The notes under the pieces were generated by a model that made no database searches, was not told where the DNA came from, and worked only from the letters and a program-made list of their open reading frames with translations. The position numbers and the translations under genes are program-made. A stretch of 64,000 bases of DNA, taken from Mycolicibacterium mengxianglii (GTDB lineage Bacteria; Actinomycetota; Actinomycetes; Mycobacteriales; Mycobacteriaceae). Location: contig NZ_CP065373.1 of assembly GCF_015710575.1 (NCBI RefSeq), positions 4,402,001-4,466,000 on the forward strand, given 5' to 3'. Of this stretch, positions 33,481-42,470 are shown piece by piece; the stretch's first letter is position 1, and the number at the start of each line of letters is the position of its first letter.

Positions 33481-34608
33481 CTAGGCGGCGCGGGCGCGAC
33501 GGGCACCCTGCACCGCCGCATAGTGGCCCAGCAGCTCGTCGCAGATGGCCGGCCAGGTACGGCCCAGCACACTGCGACGCGCTGCCAGGGCATAGCGGGG
33601 TCGTTCACTGATCAGATGGTCGACGGCCTCCGACAGTCGCGACTCGAATTCGGGCACGTCCAGCAGCAGCCCGGTCCGCCACGGCGCCACCAGATCCCGC
33701 GGTCCACCGGCGTTCGGCGCGACGACGGGCAGGCCCGAGGCCATCGCCTCCTGCACCGCCTGGCAGAACGTCTCATGCTCACCGGGGTGTACAAAGACAT
33801 CCATCGACGCATACGCCGCGGCCAGCTGTTCACCGTAGAGCGCTCCGGTGAACACCGCTGTGGGCAACAGGCTCTGCAGCTTCTGCCGGTCGATGCCGTC
33901 ACCGACGATGACCAGCTGCAGATCGTCCCGCCCACCCAGCGACACCAACCGCTCGACATGCTTTTCCGGCGCGAGCCGGCCCACGAAGCCCACGATCGGC
34001 TTCCCACCCGGTGACCAGCTGCGGCGCAGCTCCTCGTCACGTGCCGACGGCGCATACCCGGTGACGTCGACCCCGCGGGCCCACTTGTGCACCCGCGGAA
34101 CACGTTGGGCGGCAAGATCTTCCATCGCCGCTGTGGAAGGTGCCAAGGTACGGTCGGCGCGGCTGTGCAGGTGCCGGGTCCACGCCCACGCCGCCCGCGA
34201 CAACGCACCGGCGCCATAGCTGGCGGCGAAACCCGCCACGTCCGTTTGGAACACCGCCACCGTCGGCACCTTCAGGTGACGCGCGGCATGCAGGCCGCCA
34301 TAACCCAACAGTGCCGGCGAAGCCAGATGCACCACGTCGGGGTCGAATCCGCGCAACACCCCCACCATCCGCGGCCGAGGTACCCCCAGCGGCAGCGACG
34401 TCACCTTCGGGAACATCATCGCGGGCACCCGATGAACCCGGATACCGTCGTACAGTTTGTCCGCAGCCGGCTCCCCGCGCGGAGTGTCGGGGGCGATGAC
34501 CAACGCCTCGTGTCCGGTGCGGCGCAGATGTTCCAGCACCCGCAGCACCGAGTTGGTGACTCCGTTGACATTCGGGAGGAAACTCTCCGCGACGATCGCA
34601 ACGCGCAC
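33481..34608 (-). CDS. mgtA: GDP-mannose-dependent alpha-mannosyltransferase (MgtA-like, GT4)
   Basis: Cytoplasmic-face glycosyltransferase of family GT4, 375 residues, resembling mycobacterial MgtA/PimB-type enzymes that mannosylate glycolipid acceptors used for lipomannan or related glycolipids. Features: N-terminal [20 protein letters not shown] glycine/serine loop, [18 protein letters not shown] in the middle, and the retaining GT4 signature [28 protein letters not shown] chose GTG 34608 ([12 protein letters not shown]) because the family begins at that strand; an earlier start at 34665 adds an unlikely Cys/Arg-rich stretch. Position relative to menG and menD matches Rv0557 of M. tuberculosis. 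Confidence 0.9.
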   Translation of the reverse strand: MRVAIVAESFLPNVNGVTNSVLRVLEHLRRTGHEALVIAPDTPRGEPAADKLYDGIRVHRVPAMMFPKVTSLPLGVPRPRMVGVLRGFDPDVVHLASPALLGYGGLHAARHLKVPTVAVFQTDVAGFAASYGAGALSRAAWAWTRHLHSRADRTLAPSTAAMEDLAAQRVPRVHKWARGVDVTGYAPSARDEELRRSWSPGGKPIVGFVGRLAPEKHVERLVSLGGRDDLQLVIVGDGIDRQKLQSLLPTAVFTGALYGEQLAAAYASMDVFVHPGEHETFCQAVQEAMASGLPVVAPNAGGPRDLVAPWRTGLLLDVPEFESRLSEAVDHLISERPRYALAARRSVLGRTWPAICDELLGHYAAVQGARRARAA

Positions 34609-34724
34609 GTCCCGAGGGTGGCACTGCTGCCTTTCGCCGAGGTTGCGCGAACAAAGACGACACACGAAGTGTGGGCGAGGAACGACCCGCAGACGGTAGC
34701 GTTGCCTGGCAAAAGGGGGTTGCG

Positions 34725-35402
34725 ATGCGCCGCATCTGGAGTGGGCTGGCCGTGACGGCCACCCTGACGCTGACGGTCACCGGGTGCGCCACCGAGATCG
34801 CCGGCGTCGCCGTGCCCGACCCCCGACAGCCAGGCGTCGCACTGACCTCCGACGGGTACGGCATCGTGACCGGGTTCGCCGACGCCCCGGTGCAACTCGA
34901 GCTCTACACCGAGCCGCAGTGTTCGCATTGCGCCGACCTGCAGGCCGCTTTCGGGGAAGACCTCAAGGCCGCGATCACCACCGGACAGCTGGCGGTGACC
35001 TACCGGCCACTGACCTTCCTCGACGACGAATACCTGACCGACTACTCCGCCGTCGCCAGCAACACGCTGTTCCTGGCCGTCGACCCCGCCACCGACGCCG
35101 GGACATTCCAGACCTACGTCGAAGACCTGTGGGCCAACCAGGATCTGTCGCTCTTCGACTTCGTCGACCAGGACTTCGCCGATATCGCCGCCGACAGCGG
35201 GCTCTCCGACGACATCGTGAGCCGCATCGCCGACGGCGACCCCGGCGTGGACACCACCGAACTCCTGGAGGTCAATTTCGCCGCCCTGGCACAGGCCTCA
35301 CCGGAGAGCCTGGGCACCCCGGTGGTGTACGACCTGACGCAGAAAGAGCCCGTCGACATCACCGACGACAACTGGCTGGCCGACCTTTTGGGCTCGAGCT
35401 AG
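34725..35402 (+). CDS. Thioredoxin-fold lipoprotein (DsbA/thioredoxin-like)
   Basis: 225-residue exported lipoprotein: signal [14 protein letters not shown] with Cys21 as the lipid anchor, then a DsbA/thioredoxin-like domain carrying the redox motif CSHC at residues 66-69 ([13 protein letters not shown]), a helical insert, and a cis-Pro region LGTPVVYDL near the end. It likely handles disulfides or reduces substrates outside the membrane. ATG 34725 follows AAAAGGGGG. It is divergent from mgtA and its stop overlaps the convergent small membrane protein by four bases. I do not recall an M. tuberculosis counterpart at this place. Confidence 0.85.
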   Translation: MRRIWSGLAVTATLTLTVTGCATEIAGVAVPDPRQPGVALTSDGYGIVTGFADAPVQLELYTEPQCSHCADLQAAFGEDLKAAITTGQLAVTYRPLTFLDDEYLTDYSAVASNTLFLAVDPATDAGTFQTYVEDLWANQDLSLFDFVDQDFADIAADSGLSDDIVSRIADGDPGVDTTELLEVNFAALAQASPESLGTPVVYDLTQKEPVDITDDNWLADLLGSS

Positions 35403-35896
35403 ACCGACTGTCGTTCCAGCCGTTTCTCCAGCGCCGCCAAACCGAACAGCGCCGCGGCCGCGACCAGCCAGGCGACCACGGCGACCGAGGTGGCCGGAAT
35501 GATCGACAGCGACGCGTTACGGTCCTGCACCCGCACCAGGTCGGGGTCAGACCGGTCGTACTCGACGTAGATGCGCATCCCGTTCTCCAGCTCCGACGGG
35601 TAGAGCACACCGAGCTCGGGACGGTAGGTCACCCGGTCGGGCGTGACGAACTCGATGGTGGAGCGCCGCGGTCCGGCATCGAGAACCTCGGCGGCCGCCA
35701 CCCCCATGTTGGCTTCGATGGCCAGATCATTGCGCCACGCCCCGGCCACCAGCAGTACCGACTGCAAGGTCACCAGCGCGGTCACGATCATCACCCCGAT
35801 GCGGGCCCACCGGATGAACCGGCCCGCCCGGGTATTGGAGATCTCACCGCCCGGACCGTGAAGCAGGAAGTGCCACAGTGTTTTCCAGCGGCGCAT
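35399..35896 (-). CDS. Small membrane protein (DUF3592-like)
   Basis: 165 residues with two membrane helices: WARIGVMIVTALVTLQSVLLVAGAW near residues 30-54 and SIIPATSVAVVAWLVAAAALFGLAAL near the C-terminus, enclosing an extracytoplasmic domain (RRSTIEFVTPDRVTYRP, GMRIYVEYDRSDPDLVRV) like that of DUF3592 proteins. Role unknown. It follows menD by 16 bases and is likely in the same transcript; M. tuberculosis has a similar-sized membrane gene, Rv0556, at this place. ATG 35896 is chosen; a GTG a few codons upstream is possible. Confidence 0.82.
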   Translation of the reverse strand: MRRWKTLWHFLLHGPGGEISNTRAGRFIRWARIGVMIVTALVTLQSVLLVAGAWRNDLAIEANMGVAAAEVLDAGPRRSTIEFVTPDRVTYRPELGVLYPSELENGMRIYVEYDRSDPDLVRVQDRNASLSIIPATSVAVVAWLVAAAALFGLAALEKRLERQSV

Positions 35897-35912
35897 GGTG
35901 GCGACCAGCACG

Positions 35913-37541
35913 CTACAGCGCCGCCTTGATCGCCGCGTGCAGTGCCCGCAGCGAGGAACGGTCGGCCTTGACCTCGAGCACCCGCATCCCGCTGAACGGC
36001 TCGTCGAGTGCGTCAGCGAGATCGGCGAGTTCGAGCTGGGTGTTGTCGACGTGGTAGGCGCGGCACAGCGCACCCACATCGACGTCGTGCGGGGTGCCGA
36101 ATACCCGCGACGAAACGTCCTTGAAGCGCGGGTCACCCTGCTCGAGCAACTCGAAGATGCCGCCGCCGTTGTCGTTGGACACCACGATCGTCAGCTGTTG
36201 CGGCACCGGCTCGGTGGGCCCGATCAGCAGGCCCGAGCTGTCATGGACGAACGTCAGGTCCCCGATCAGAGCCACCGTCCGGCCGCCGGTGCGGTCATGG
36301 GCCAGCGCGGCGCCGATGGCGGTCGAGACGGTGCCGTCGATACCGGCGACGCCGCGGTTGGACCGCACTGTCACCCCGTCGGGCTTCAACCCGACCAGAG
36401 CGATGTCGCGCACCGGGTTCGACGCGCCCAGTACCAGTTGGTCACCGGGACGCATGGCGTCGGCGACGGCGGCGGCGACATGCAGCCCCGTCGTCAACGG
36501 ATGGGTCTGCAGCTGGCTGCGCACCGCGTTGTAGGCGTGGGCGTTGGCGTCTGCGCAGCGCTTCAGCCACGCCGGGCTCGGCGTGCCGGTGGTGACGGCC
36601 CGCGTTCCGGTGGCCTGCGAATTTCCCGACACATCGGGCCAGCGCGGCCCGGTGGTGAGTGCGAACACCGGCACCGACGGGTCGGCCAGCAACGCCGACA
36701 CTGGGCGGTGCAGGGTGGGCCGGCCCGCCATGATGACCTGCTTGGGGTGCAGCAGCGGCAACGCCAGCGGATGCAGCGGATTCACCGCCGAGGGGGCGGT
36801 CGGTTCGGCGACGGTCGGTAGCTCCGCCAGCGCCGGATGCGCACCTGCCCCGTGCCCGGAGATCACCACCGTGTCCGGGGTGATGTCGATGTCCAGCGGC
36901 TCGTCGAACGTCACCGGCGGCGCATAGGTCCAGGGCTTGCCGTCGGGCCTGCCGTCGGGCACCGGCCGGCCATCGCGGTCGGGGATCAGCGGCTCGCGCA
37001 GCGGAATGTCGAACTGCACCGGGCCGGCGTTGCCGCTGCGTGCGCCGGTGGCCGCGATCAGTACCCGGCACGTCGCCGAACGCCATTGCGCGGCAAGTAC
37101 TTCCAGCCGGTCCGGAGCATCTTCGGCGAGCCCCAGGCTGATGGTTTCGCGCACCTGGGTGCCGAAATAGCCCAACTGCTCCATGGTCTGGTTGGCGCCG
37201 GTGCCCAACAGTTCGTAGGGCCGGTTGGCGCTCAGGACGATCAGCGGCACCCGCGCGTAGTTGGCTTCCACCACCGCCGGACCCAGATTGGCCACCGCGG
37301 TGCCCGACGTCATCGCGATCGGCACCGGGGTGCGCCCGGAGACGGCCAGACCGATCGCCAGGAAGCCGGCGGTGCGCTCGTCGATGCGCACGTGCAGCCG
37401 GATCCGGCCGGCCCGGTCAGCGTCAGAGAGCGCGAAAGCCAGCGGGGCGTTGCGTGATCCGGGACACAGCACCACGTCTTTGACGCCGCCGCGAATCAAT
37501 TCGTCGACGACGATGCACGCCTGTGCCGTCGAAGGGTTCAT
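35913..37541 (-). CDS. menD: MenD, SEPHCHC synthase
   Basis: ThDP-dependent enzyme of 542 residues that joins 2-oxoglutarate and isochorismate, the first committed menaquinone step. Features: [16 protein letters not shown] near residues 23-38, [17 protein letters not shown] with the cofactor-activating Glu at about 55, [11 protein letters not shown], and the ThDP/magnesium region [15 protein letters not shown] with [14 protein letters not shown] at 37541. It begins 12 bases after the bpoC-like gene's stop, and menC lies just before that, so menC, the hydrolase and menD form one reverse-strand operon ending with the small membrane gene. Confidence 0.95.
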   Translation of the reverse strand: MNPSTAQACIVVDELIRGGVKDVVLCPGSRNAPLAFALSDADRAGRIRLHVRIDERTAGFLAIGLAVSGRTPVPIAMTSGTAVANLGPAVVEANYARVPLIVLSANRPYELLGTGANQTMEQLGYFGTQVRETISLGLAEDAPDRLEVLAAQWRSATCRVLIAATGARSGNAGPVQFDIPLREPLIPDRDGRPVPDGRPDGKPWTYAPPVTFDEPLDIDITPDTVVISGHGAGAHPALAELPTVAEPTAPSAVNPLHPLALPLLHPKQVIMAGRPTLHRPVSALLADPSVPVFALTTGPRWPDVSGNSQATGTRAVTTGTPSPAWLKRCADANAHAYNAVRSQLQTHPLTTGLHVAAAVADAMRPGDQLVLGASNPVRDIALVGLKPDGVTVRSNRGVAGIDGTVSTAIGAALAHDRTGGRTVALIGDLTFVHDSSGLLIGPTEPVPQQLTIVVSNDNGGGIFELLEQGDPRFKDVSSRVFGTPHDVDVGALCRAYHVDNTQLELADLADALDEPFSGMRVLEVKADRSSLRALHAAIKAAL

Positions 37542-37553
37542 TACTACAGCGTG

Positions 37554-38366
37554 TCACACCAGCCCGAGCGGGCGGCGCGACGACGGGGTTGCTCCGAAGA
37601 ACTCCAGGATCGCCGAGTTGACGGCCTCGGGCTGTTCGATGAAGCCCAGATGACCGGCCTCGCGGATCTTGCGGAACCGGGCGTTCGGGATGGCGTCGGC
37701 GACCTCGGCGCCCAGGTGCGGCGGCGTCACCACGTCGTCGGCGAAGCCGATCACCAGCACCCGGTTGGCGATGCTGCGGTACACCGGCAGCCGGTTCTCA
37801 TACGGGGCCACGTCGAGCTGGGCCAGCAGACCCGGGGTGTTGCGCTCCGGCCACATGGTGAACATCTCGATCCAGTCGCCGGCCGCCCGGTCGTCGTTCA
37901 GCGTGGTGGGCGAAAAGCTTTCCAGCATACGGATTTTGGCGCCGTAGTCCGGCGGCAGTTCGATCCCGGCTGCCATCCGCTTCTTCTCGGCGTTGATGAA
38001 GAACGACCGGGTGCGGTCATGACGGCCGCGGGTGGCCAACAGCACGGCCTCGCTGACCAGTTCCGAACGCGCCACCATCAGTTCCTGCGCGATGAACGAG
38101 CCCATCGACACCCCGACGATGCGCACCGGGCCGCCGACGACCTCTTCGATCAGCGTGGCGGTGTCGTTGACCATCGTCGCGGTGGTGAAGCCGTCGGCAT
38201 TCTCGGTGGCACCGACACCGCGGTTGTCGAACGTGATCACCCGGTAGCCCGCCCGCTGGAACGCCGGGACCTGGTGCAGATGCCAGGTCCGGCCGGCTCC
38301 CCCGCGTCCGGCGATGAACAACACCGGATCGCCGGTGCCACGGTCGTCATAGGCCAGGTTGATCAC
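37554..38366 (-). CDS. bpoC: Alpha/beta hydrolase, BpoC-like
   Basis: 270-residue alpha/beta hydrolase: nucleophile elbow GVSMGS with Ser87, acid Asp in GFADDVVTP, and His in AGHLGFIEQPEAV; oxyanion region FIAGRGGAGRTWHLHQVPAF. It resembles M. tuberculosis BpoC (Rv0554), named as a non-heme haloperoxidase but probably a hydrolase. Sitting between menC and menD, it is a candidate for the MenH step (loss of pyruvate from SEPHCHC), which no other gene here provides; that is inference from place and fold only. GTG 38366 is preferred over a TTG three codons upstream. Confidence 0.88.
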   Translation of the reverse strand: MINLAYDDRGTGDPVLFIAGRGGAGRTWHLHQVPAFQRAGYRVITFDNRGVGATENADGFTTATMVNDTATLIEEVVGGPVRIVGVSMGSFIAQELMVARSELVSEAVLLATRGRHDRTRSFFINAEKKRMAAGIELPPDYGAKIRMLESFSPTTLNDDRAAGDWIEMFTMWPERNTPGLLAQLDVAPYENRLPVYRSIANRVLVIGFADDVVTPPHLGAEVADAIPNARFRKIREAGHLGFIEQPEAVNSAILEFFGATPSSRRPLGLV

Positions 38367-38382
38367 GGGCCCCAAACTACCG

Positions 38383-39351
38383 CTACCTCGAAGCGAGCAC
38401 GGCGTGGCAGGCGCGGAGACGCTCCAGCCACCACTGGCGACGTTCGGCCGGTGCCCGCAACGCTTCGAGACGGGCCGGGTCCGGGGTCACCGGGCCGGCG
38501 GGCAGGAACCCATCCACAGCAACGACGGGGTCGGCGACGTCCTCGACGAACAGCCCGCCGGTGCCGAGCCCGCAGGCGTGATCGAGGGTCGGCAGGGCGG
38601 CCGCCGCACTGAGCCCGACGCCGATGCCGACCGCGGAGTCCAGGGCGCTCGAGACCACCACCGGGATGTCGATCTGGCCGGCGATCGCCAGCATCGCCGC
38701 GATACCGCCCAGCGGCGCCACTTTGAGCACCGCGATGTCCGCCGCCCCGGCCCGCACCACCAGCAGCGGATCCGCTGCCTTGCGAATGCTCTCGTCGGCG
38801 GCCACCGGCACGTCGACACGGGCACGCACCTCGGCCAGCTCGGGCACCGTCGCGCAGGGTTGCTCCAGATACTCCAGCGGCCCGTCGGCGGTCAATGCGG
38901 CCGCGGCCGTCACCGCCTCCTCGACCGTCCAGCCGCCGTTGGCGTCGACCCGGACCGTCGGGATCGCCGCGCGCACCGCATTGACGCGGGCCACGTCGTC
39001 GACCAGGGACTGGCCCGGCTCGGCGACCTTCACCTTGGCGGTGCCGGCCCCCGGGAAACGGGCCAGCACGTCGCCGACCTGCTCGGCGGGCACCGCGGGG
39101 ACGGTGGCGTTGATCGGGATCCGGTCGCGGCGGGGAGCCGGTGGCGCGGTGTAGGCAGAGTCGATCGCCGCGGCCAGCCAGTGCGCCGCCTCCGCGGGGC
39201 CGTACTCCAGGAACGCGCCGAATTCACCCCAGCCGGTCGGTCCGTCGATCAGCGCCACCTCCCGGGTGGTGATACCGCGGAACCGCACCCGCATCGGGAG
39301 CGTCACCACATGCACGCGGTCCATCAGGTCGTCCAGCGCAGGTAACGGCAC
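38383..39351 (-). CDS. menC: MenC, o-succinylbenzoate synthase
   Basis: Enolase-superfamily enzyme of about 322 residues that dehydrates SHCHC to o-succinylbenzoate. Active-site residues are visible: general-base Lys in GAGTAKVKVAEPG, metal ligands in RVDANGGW, LEYLEQPC and AADESIR, and the second Lys in IAVLKVAPLGG. The N-terminal capping domain includes VRFRGITTREVALIDGPTGWGEFGAFLEYG. I place the start at GTG 39351 (VPLPALDDLMDRV) on family length; an ATG at 39322 also fits, and longer starts add an odd Arg-rich segment. It leads the menC-bpoC-menD run. Confidence 0.93.
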   Translation of the reverse strand: MPLPALDDLMDRVHVVTLPMRVRFRGITTREVALIDGPTGWGEFGAFLEYGPAEAAHWLAAAIDSAYTAPPAPRRDRIPINATVPAVPAEQVGDVLARFPGAGTAKVKVAEPGQSLVDDVARVNAVRAAIPTVRVDANGGWTVEEAVTAAAALTADGPLEYLEQPCATVPELAEVRARVDVPVAADESIRKAADPLLVVRAGAADIAVLKVAPLGGIAAMLAIAGQIDIPVVVSSALDSAVGIGVGLSAAAALPTLDHACGLGTGGLFVEDVADPVVAVDGFLPAGPVTPDPARLEALRAPAERRQWWLERLRACHAVLASR

Positions 39352-39467
39352 CCGCCAGACACTACGTCGCGAACAAGCTCGTCGACGGCGCTGCGATGAG
39401 TTCTCCGCACCCGTCGGGTCCATCCCCGTACAGGCAGCACCCATACCCGACGACGAAAGGAGCACCG

Positions 39468-39911
39468 ATGCGCTACATGCTGATCATGCGGTCCACACCC
39501 GAGGCCGAAGCTGCCTCGAAGGACATCCCGTTCGACGAGGTGCTCACCGCGATGGGCCGCTACAACGACGAGCTCATCCGGGCCGGAGTCATGCTCTACG
39601 GCGAAGGCCTGGCCCCGCCGGAGGACGGCGGCTTCGTCGTCGACTTCAACGCCGACCCACCGGCGGTGACCGACGGGCCGTACGGCGAGGCCACCACGTT
39701 GTTCAACGGGTTCTGGATGCTCGAGGTGTCGAGCAGGGACGAGGCCGCCGAGTGGGCCAGGAAATGCCCACTCGGCCCCGGGGTCAAGCTCGAGGTGCGA
39801 CGGGTCCCCTCGATCGAGGAGTTCCCGCAGGACAACGAGTACGTCCAGAAGGAGAAGGCCTGGCGCGACGAGCATGAACCCCCGCTGGGTCAGAAGAACG
39901 TCGTCGTCTGA
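39468..39911 (+). CDS. YCII-domain (DGPF-type) protein
   Basis: 147-residue protein of the YCII/DGPF family, often found near ECF sigma factors or as small stand-alone enzymes of unknown activity. Motifs: MRYMLIMRSTPEAEA at the start, MGRYNDELIRAGVMLYGEGL, VTDGPYGEATTLFNGFWMLEVSSRDEAAEWA. ATG 39468 has AAAGGAG upstream. Its last 22 bases overlap the end of the convergent secreted-protein gene. No sigma-factor gene is next to it, so the usual context clue is missing. Confidence 0.85.
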   Translation: MRYMLIMRSTPEAEAASKDIPFDEVLTAMGRYNDELIRAGVMLYGEGLAPPEDGGFVVDFNADPPAVTDGPYGEATTLFNGFWMLEVSSRDEAAEWARKCPLGPGVKLEVRRVPSIEEFPQDNEYVQKEKAWRDEHEPPLGQKNVVV

Positions 39912-40543
39912 GTCTTCGTGCCGTTGTCGCAGTTGATGTCGACATTCCAGTTCTGGAACTTCGGAATCGCCGGGACGATGGTGAGGTCGAACGTGGAGTT
40001 GGCGGGCAGGAAGAACCCGCGGGTGTACCAGTCCGAACGGTAGGTGCACTGCGCGGCGAGGCCGCTGCGGTCGGTGATGCGGGCGGTCAGACCACCCGGA
40101 CGCGGTTCCCAGGACACCGCCGGGCCCTGCTTGGCCACCGGAGCCGGGGCCGGAGCAGGTTGCGGTTGATTGGCCTGCTTGCGGGAGGCGGCTGCCGCGT
40201 TGTCGGTGGCAGCCTCGGTGCGGATCGCCGGAGTGACACAGACGTGGTCGCCGGGGAAAGCGTCGCGCCACACGAACCCTTGCAGGCAGGTGTCTGGACC
40301 CGACGCGCCGCCGCCGGGCTGCCGATTGGCCAGCGGGTCGGCGTTCTCCTGGGCGGTGCGGGCGCGGACGGCCGGCGTCACACACACCACGTCCCCGGAA
40401 CGCGCCTCCCGCCACACGAACCCCTGCAGGCAGGTGTCGGGCCCGAACGGCAGGGCGGGATCAGCACCGGCGACCGGCGCTCCACAAGTCCCCAGGGCCG
40501 CCAGCGCCACCAGGCCGGCAGAGGGAAGCAATCTGAATCTCAT
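39890..40543 (-). CDS. Secreted protein with two Cys repeats
   Basis: 217 residues, exported (LLPSAGLVALAALGTCGAPVAGA signal). After the signal it carries two copies of a unit of about 30 residues: GPDTCLQGFVWREARSGDVVC and, some 50 residues later, GPDTCLQGFVWRDAFPGDHVC, each followed by VTPA(V/I)R, so two similar small Cys modules. A Pro/Ala linker then leads to a domain with further cysteines (AAQCTYRSDWYTRGFFLPANSTFDL and VDINCDNG). I do not know the function; similar repeats are found in other mycobacterial secreted proteins. ATG 40543 has AAAGGAG; it is divergent from the fadD8-like gene. Confidence 0.82.
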   Translation of the reverse strand: MRFRLLPSAGLVALAALGTCGAPVAGADPALPFGPDTCLQGFVWREARSGDVVCVTPAVRARTAQENADPLANRQPGGGASGPDTCLQGFVWRDAFPGDHVCVTPAIRTEAATDNAAAASRKQANQPQPAPAPAPVAKQGPAVSWEPRPGGLTARITDRSGLAAQCTYRSDWYTRGFFLPANSTFDLTIVPAIPKFQNWNVDINCDNGTKTQTTTFF

Positions 40544-40719
40544 GATCGAACTCCTTTGTGCTACCGAGCGAACGAACAAGCGCCGCTTGCCGTTTGCGCC
40601 ACGATCGGATGCCGTAGCTCGAATGTGACGCTAGAGAGAGCAGCGCTCGGGGTCGCGCGTAGCGGGCTACTCGTTACCGCGGGGTGGCGGTACGCGCACG
40701 ACGCACTGTTCCGAAAAAC

Positions 40720-40733
40720 TGCAACACGTTCTA
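40720..40733. promoter_or_regulatory. KstR-type operator before fadD8-like gene
   Basis: TGCAACACGTTCTA fits the published KstR consensus TnnAACnnGTTnnA at every fixed position, ending 11 bases before the ligase ATG. KstR is the TetR repressor of mycobacterial cholesterol catabolism. The position would block transcription or translation start of the ligase gene. Confidence 0.6.
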
Positions 40734-40744
40734 GTCTTGGGTTC

Positions 40745-42355
40745 ATGAGCGACGAACTCCTGCGTCATCCCGTCCACTCCGGCCATCTGCTCGCCGGCGC
40801 GCTCAAGCGTCACCGGGCCAAGCCGCTGCTGCATCTCGGTGAGACCACCCTGACCGGCGGGCAGCTCGCCGACCGGATCAGCCAGTACGTTCAGGCGTTC
40901 GAGGCGGTCGGGGCAGGCACCGGCACCGCCGTCGGCCTGCTGTCACTGAACCGGCCCGAGGTGCTGATGATCGTCGGCGCCGGGCAGACGCAGGGATACC
41001 GCCGCACCGCACTACACCCTCTCGGATCGCTCGACGACCACGCCTACGTCCTGAGCGACGCCGGAGTGACATCGCTGATCATCGACCCACAGCCGATGTT
41101 CGTGGAGCGCGCCCTCGGACTGCTGGGCAAGGTCGACTCCCTCAAGCAGATCCTCACCATCGGCCCCGTCCCGCCGGAGCTCGCCGAATCCGGCGCCACC
41201 GTGATCGACCTGAATGCCGAAGCGGCCAAATATGATCCGCGCCCGCTGACGGCAGCCGACCTGCCGCCAGATCACATCGGCGGGTTGACCTACACCGGCG
41301 GTACCACCGGCAAGCCCAAGGGCGTCATCATGACGGTGCAGGCCACCACCACGATGACCACCATCCAGCTGGCCGAATGGGAATGGCCGGACGCGCCAAG
41401 GTTTTTGATGATCACCCCGCTCTCCCACGCCGGCGCCGCGTACTTCCTGCCGACGGCGATCAAGGGCGGCGAGATGTACGTGATGCCCAAATTCGATCCC
41501 GCCGAGGTGCTGCGGATGATCGAGGAGAAGAAGATCACCGCCACGTTCCTGGTGCCGTCGATGCTGTATGCGCTGATGGACCACCCGGACAGCCACACCC
41601 GCGACCTGTCGTCGCTGGAGACGGTGTACTACGGCGCCTCGGCGATCAACCCGGTGCGGTTGGCGGAGGCGATCGAGCGGTTCGGCAAGATCTTCGCGCA
41701 GAACTACGGCCAGTCCGAAGCGCCGATGGCGATTTCGTACCTGGCCAAGGGAGACCATGACGAGAAGCGGCTCTCGTCCTGCGGGCGGCCCACACTGTTC
41801 GCACGCTGTGCGCTGTTGGACGCCGACGGCAACCCGGTGCCCCAAGGCGAACCCGGCGAAATCTGTGTCAGTGGACCACTTTTGGCCGGCGGCTACTGGC
41901 AGCTTCCCGAGCAGACCGCGGAGACGTTCAAGGACGGCTGGCTGCGCACCGGCGATATGGCCCGCGAAGACGAGGACGGTTTCTGGTTCATCGTCGACCG
42001 GGTGAAGGACATGATCGTCACCGGCGGTTTCAACGTGTTCCCCCGCGAGGTCGAGGACGTCATCGCCGAGCACCCGGCCGTCGCGCAGGTCTGTGTCGTG
42101 GGCACCCCGGACGACAAATGGGGTGAAGCCGTCACCGCCGTGGTGGTGCTGCGCTCCGATGCCGCCAGCGACGATGCGTCCGTCGAGACGATGACGGCGG
42201 AGATCCAAGCCGCGGTCAAGGAGCGTAAAGGCTCGGTGCACTCCCCCAAGCAGATCGTGCTCGCCGAATCCCTGCCACTGACGGGCCTGGGTAAACCGGA
42301 CAAGAAAGCGGTGCGCGCGCGGTTCTGGGAAGGGGCCGCGCGCTCGGTCGGCTGA
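40745..42355 (+). CDS. fadD8: Fatty-acyl-CoA/AMP ligase, FadD8-like
   Basis: 536-residue adenylate-forming enzyme that activates a carboxylic acid to its CoA thioester. AMP-binding motif YTGGTTGKPKG at about residue 180-192; QNYGQSEAPMA near 320; the hinge RTGDMAREDEDGFWFIVDRVKDMI near 400; catalytic Lys in LGKPDKKAVRARF at the end. Resemblance and place point to M. tuberculosis fadD8 (Rv0551c). A KstR-type site just upstream suggests a role in sterol degradation, activating a side-chain or ring-derived acid. ATG 40745; the frame is open for a long way upstream but that part is the antisense of the secreted-protein gene. Confidence 0.9.
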   Translation: MSDELLRHPVHSGHLLAGALKRHRAKPLLHLGETTLTGGQLADRISQYVQAFEAVGAGTGTAVGLLSLNRPEVLMIVGAGQTQGYRRTALHPLGSLDDHAYVLSDAGVTSLIIDPQPMFVERALGLLGKVDSLKQILTIGPVPPELAESGATVIDLNAEAAKYDPRPLTAADLPPDHIGGLTYTGGTTGKPKGVIMTVQATTTMTTIQLAEWEWPDAPRFLMITPLSHAGAAYFLPTAIKGGEMYVMPKFDPAEVLRMIEEKKITATFLVPSMLYALMDHPDSHTRDLSSLETVYYGASAINPVRLAEAIERFGKIFAQNYGQSEAPMAISYLAKGDHDEKRLSSCGRPTLFARCALLDADGNPVPQGEPGEICVSGPLLAGGYWQLPEQTAETFKDGWLRTGDMAREDEDGFWFIVDRVKDMIVTGGFNVFPREVEDVIAEHPAVAQVCVVGTPDDKWGEAVTAVVVLRSDAASDDASVETMTAEIQAAVKERKGSVHSPKQIVLAESLPLTGLGKPDKKAVRARFWEGAARSVG

Positions 42356-42379
42356 GGTCTGCTGGGCCGCGGGGCGTCA

Positions 42380-42400
42380 GCCGTCTCCGAAACGGACGGC
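42380..42400. terminator. Hairpin after the fadD8-like gene
   Basis: GCCGTC (42380-42385) and GACGGC (42395-42400) form a 6-bp stem around a 9-base loop, 25 bases after the ligase stop. A modest intrinsic terminator candidate without U-run. Confidence 0.35.
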
Positions 42401-42470
42401 GCCCTGCGTGCCCGCCTGGTAGCGACAATCTGCACACCCGCCCGCACCCCGTGATGGCACGATTGAGGGC

